From NCBI GenBank assembly GCA_001275005.1, contig JWZX01003113.1:1-37195 (forward strand): a stretch of 37,195 bases of DNA, in the 5' to 3' direction. The position numbers and the translations under genes are program-made. The notes beneath the pieces were generated by a model, which saw nothing but the letters and a program-made list of their open reading frames with translations, ran no database searches and was not told the DNA's origin. Positions 37,001 to 37,195 of the stretch are shown piece after piece (the stretch's first letter is position 1; each line of letters starts with the position of its first letter). Origin of the DNA: Chrysochromulina tobinii (Eukaryota; Haptophyta; Prymnesiales; Chrysochromulinaceae).

Positions 37001-37195
37001 ACCGCAGCCAACGCCGTTGAAGGGGTCGGTGCTCGATGCCAGGCACTGCGCATCGAAGTAGCACGGCTGGCCGGCACACACAAGGGAGGCCAAGGTGCCG
37101 CACGGGTCGGGCGGTGGCGGCGAGGGCGACGGTGGTGGCGGCGACGGTGGTGGCGGCGACGGCGACGGTGGTGGTGGCGAGGGCGAGGGCGGCGG
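34004..37195 (-). CDS. Receptor-like TKL-family protein kinase, 5' end beyond window
   Basis: The frame is open to the window edge, so the N-terminus is missing; the only candidate start inside is a TTG. Residue numbers below count from nt 37093. Upstream of that is a Ser/Pro-rich tract like algal cell-wall proteins, then a Cys-rich module (CAGQPCYFDAQC, CRACYVDAYN). A SEA-like domain (about 75-180) and one membrane span (200-223, LIAVGAGSLLGGIAAILLVI) follow. The kinase domain spans 377-650: GEGTFG 385-390, Lys405, HRDLKPGN 502-509, DFG 522-524, APE 548-550, all intact, so it should be active. The HRDLKPGN loop and overall pattern fit tyrosine-kinase-like Ser/Thr kinases. The 370-residue tail is low-complexity with repeated (S/T)-(F/Y)-D motifs. 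It probably senses an extracellular or wall signal. Confidence 0.9.
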   Translation of the reverse strand, partial: PPPSPSPPPPSPSPPPPSPPPPSPSPPPPDPCGTLASLVCAGQPCYFDAQCLASSTDPFNGVGCGAGGYTSCRACYVDAYNSILAECPEQPSPPPSPQSPPSPAAPGSITTTTYQVAISFVAAEPIETFTSAVRNNISTSVADAAGVDPGNVTVAASAASTRIDIIITTPSASASTTIEENMAATMFSDASAASSVLGLTVTSAPTITSRTVLTIIPPAMSAGLSVPDAGNSTMLTVLIAVGAGSLLGGIAAILLVIRCRRSRAKSVGRAGNTHRAFGRSRAQVGSGASTSSRTADERGAATHGIALGEEFDLVKAARPVRQADAAARPARDLEAEATIDFVKKDKPVAPAFASAAFASATFDEHNPSKNNLLSSMPSDLTPRGAAKAVALNQMIIQATKSSKIEPIPWKDLELLEKLGEGTFGTVHACSFNATPCAVKQLREDRESSAALLADMLQEHDTMMGLRHPNVVLMLGIATDNVQRVGIVLELLEISLSEFLHQSSGYAEHRTWRASLLSIASDVAKGVAYLHFNNLLHRDLKPGNVLLSDSWVAKVADFGSSAKGKPGSAAEGEGIHGTPPYMAPEVARGEAHSAALDVWSFGCLIVHMATLRPPYYGLKCKTAMDIVRVVQRGDVSPVQVLLDDTDRREYKCPPSILALAKQCCQSDPKQRPDMPAIAGAIASPVVQKSILKGARDMRPLVRLQRGVARAPVAVDSRGTYDASHGTYDASKSSLGGSLALSPRADATPSPRVSSSSKFRRLSKQNPSAAGLSWNGSAAAFVSTYDATFDGAASTSTCDANKASTSTFDANKASTSTYDANKASTSTFDANKASTSTFDANKASTSTFDGSSPTLTQTMDMTLSIDLALNLPRSSKTPCVTQHPEAKLTRSLSEKAGLKAKMSMRAKRIEDDEGDLTGTFDVTTGSLSEPRSKTSRAPAGLLPLRASAKGTEGDEGSEASPRLDSARSVTSRGSCNTPLGRQLVRRSDSFARDLSLDMQATFERPGRMTLRRAGCDSARLSSVPSPRAGGDDVFTSTYDASKDVASSSTFDSSRTFDGNSPTFHL
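34652..34825 (-). repeat. 30-bp tandem repeats encoding ASTST(F/Y/C)DANK
   Basis: Five full copies and one partial copy of a 30-bp unit lie in the kinase tail. They are nearly identical in DNA and vary mainly at the F/Y/C codon, which suggests recent expansion under some constraint. Confidence 0.85.

Noticed and set aside
1-37195. CRISPR arrays, insertion sequences, prophage or bacterial operons
   Set aside because: No repeat-spacer pattern, transposase or integrase was seen; genes have eukaryotic domains, introns and mixed orientations.

Overview
This window looks like gene-dense, GC-rich nuclear DNA of a unicellular eukaryotic alga. A haptophyte, possibly a pavlovophyte, is my best guess, at low to moderate confidence. 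Eukaryotic signs are a kinesin-3 motor, a gp78-type ER ubiquitin ligase, GPI-anchor enzymes, an OSCA/TMEM63 channel, a receptor-like TKL kinase with an algal Ser/Pro-rich ectodomain, GT-AG and GC-AG introns of about 100-150 nt, and no operons. About sixteen genes occupy 37 kb and most are single-exon. All starts given here are ATG; several long open frames begin at TTG or GTG and were trimmed to the first supported ATG.

Layout. 80-1819: sulfotransferase-like gene (-) and a small membrane protein (+), divergent. 2382-7125: a three-exon gp78/AMFR-like E3 ligase (-) and a WD40-like protein (+), divergent across about 200 bp. 7597-11713: an OSCA/CSC1/TMEM63-like channel (-) and a serine carboxypeptidase (-) with an in-frame GC-AG intron. 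12279-14699: a zinc finger + dsRBD + helical repeat + RAP-domain RNA-binding protein (+). 14907-15608: unknown protein (-). 15867-20666: a 1599-aa kinesin-3 (-) ending in a CaaX box. 21034-22077: a tandem DUF4864/SnoaL-like protein (+) interrupted by one in-frame TAA. 23004-26714: PIG-L de-N-acetylase followed by GPI-specific phospholipase D, both (+). 27191-28303: malate/L-lactate dehydrogenase family oxidoreductase (+). 28660-32050: proline-rich WD40-like protein (+) with a probable intron. 32510-33607: SH3-like + leucine-rich-repeat protein (+). 34004-37195: 5'-truncated receptor-like kinase (-) with a repetitive tail.

Functional themes. PIG-L (GPI synthesis) and GPI-PLD (GPI release) are adjacent and co-oriented. 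gp78, the carboxypeptidase and the GPI enzymes all concern the secretory/ER system, but I see no evidence that the whole window is one system. The most noteworthy signals are the predicted prenylated kinesin-3, the zinc finger-dsRBD-RAP fusion, the GPI pair, the (S/T)-(F/Y)-D repeat tail of the kinase, and a recurrent TTCACA element just upstream of most plus-strand genes. Long inverted repeats also lie in several promoter regions.
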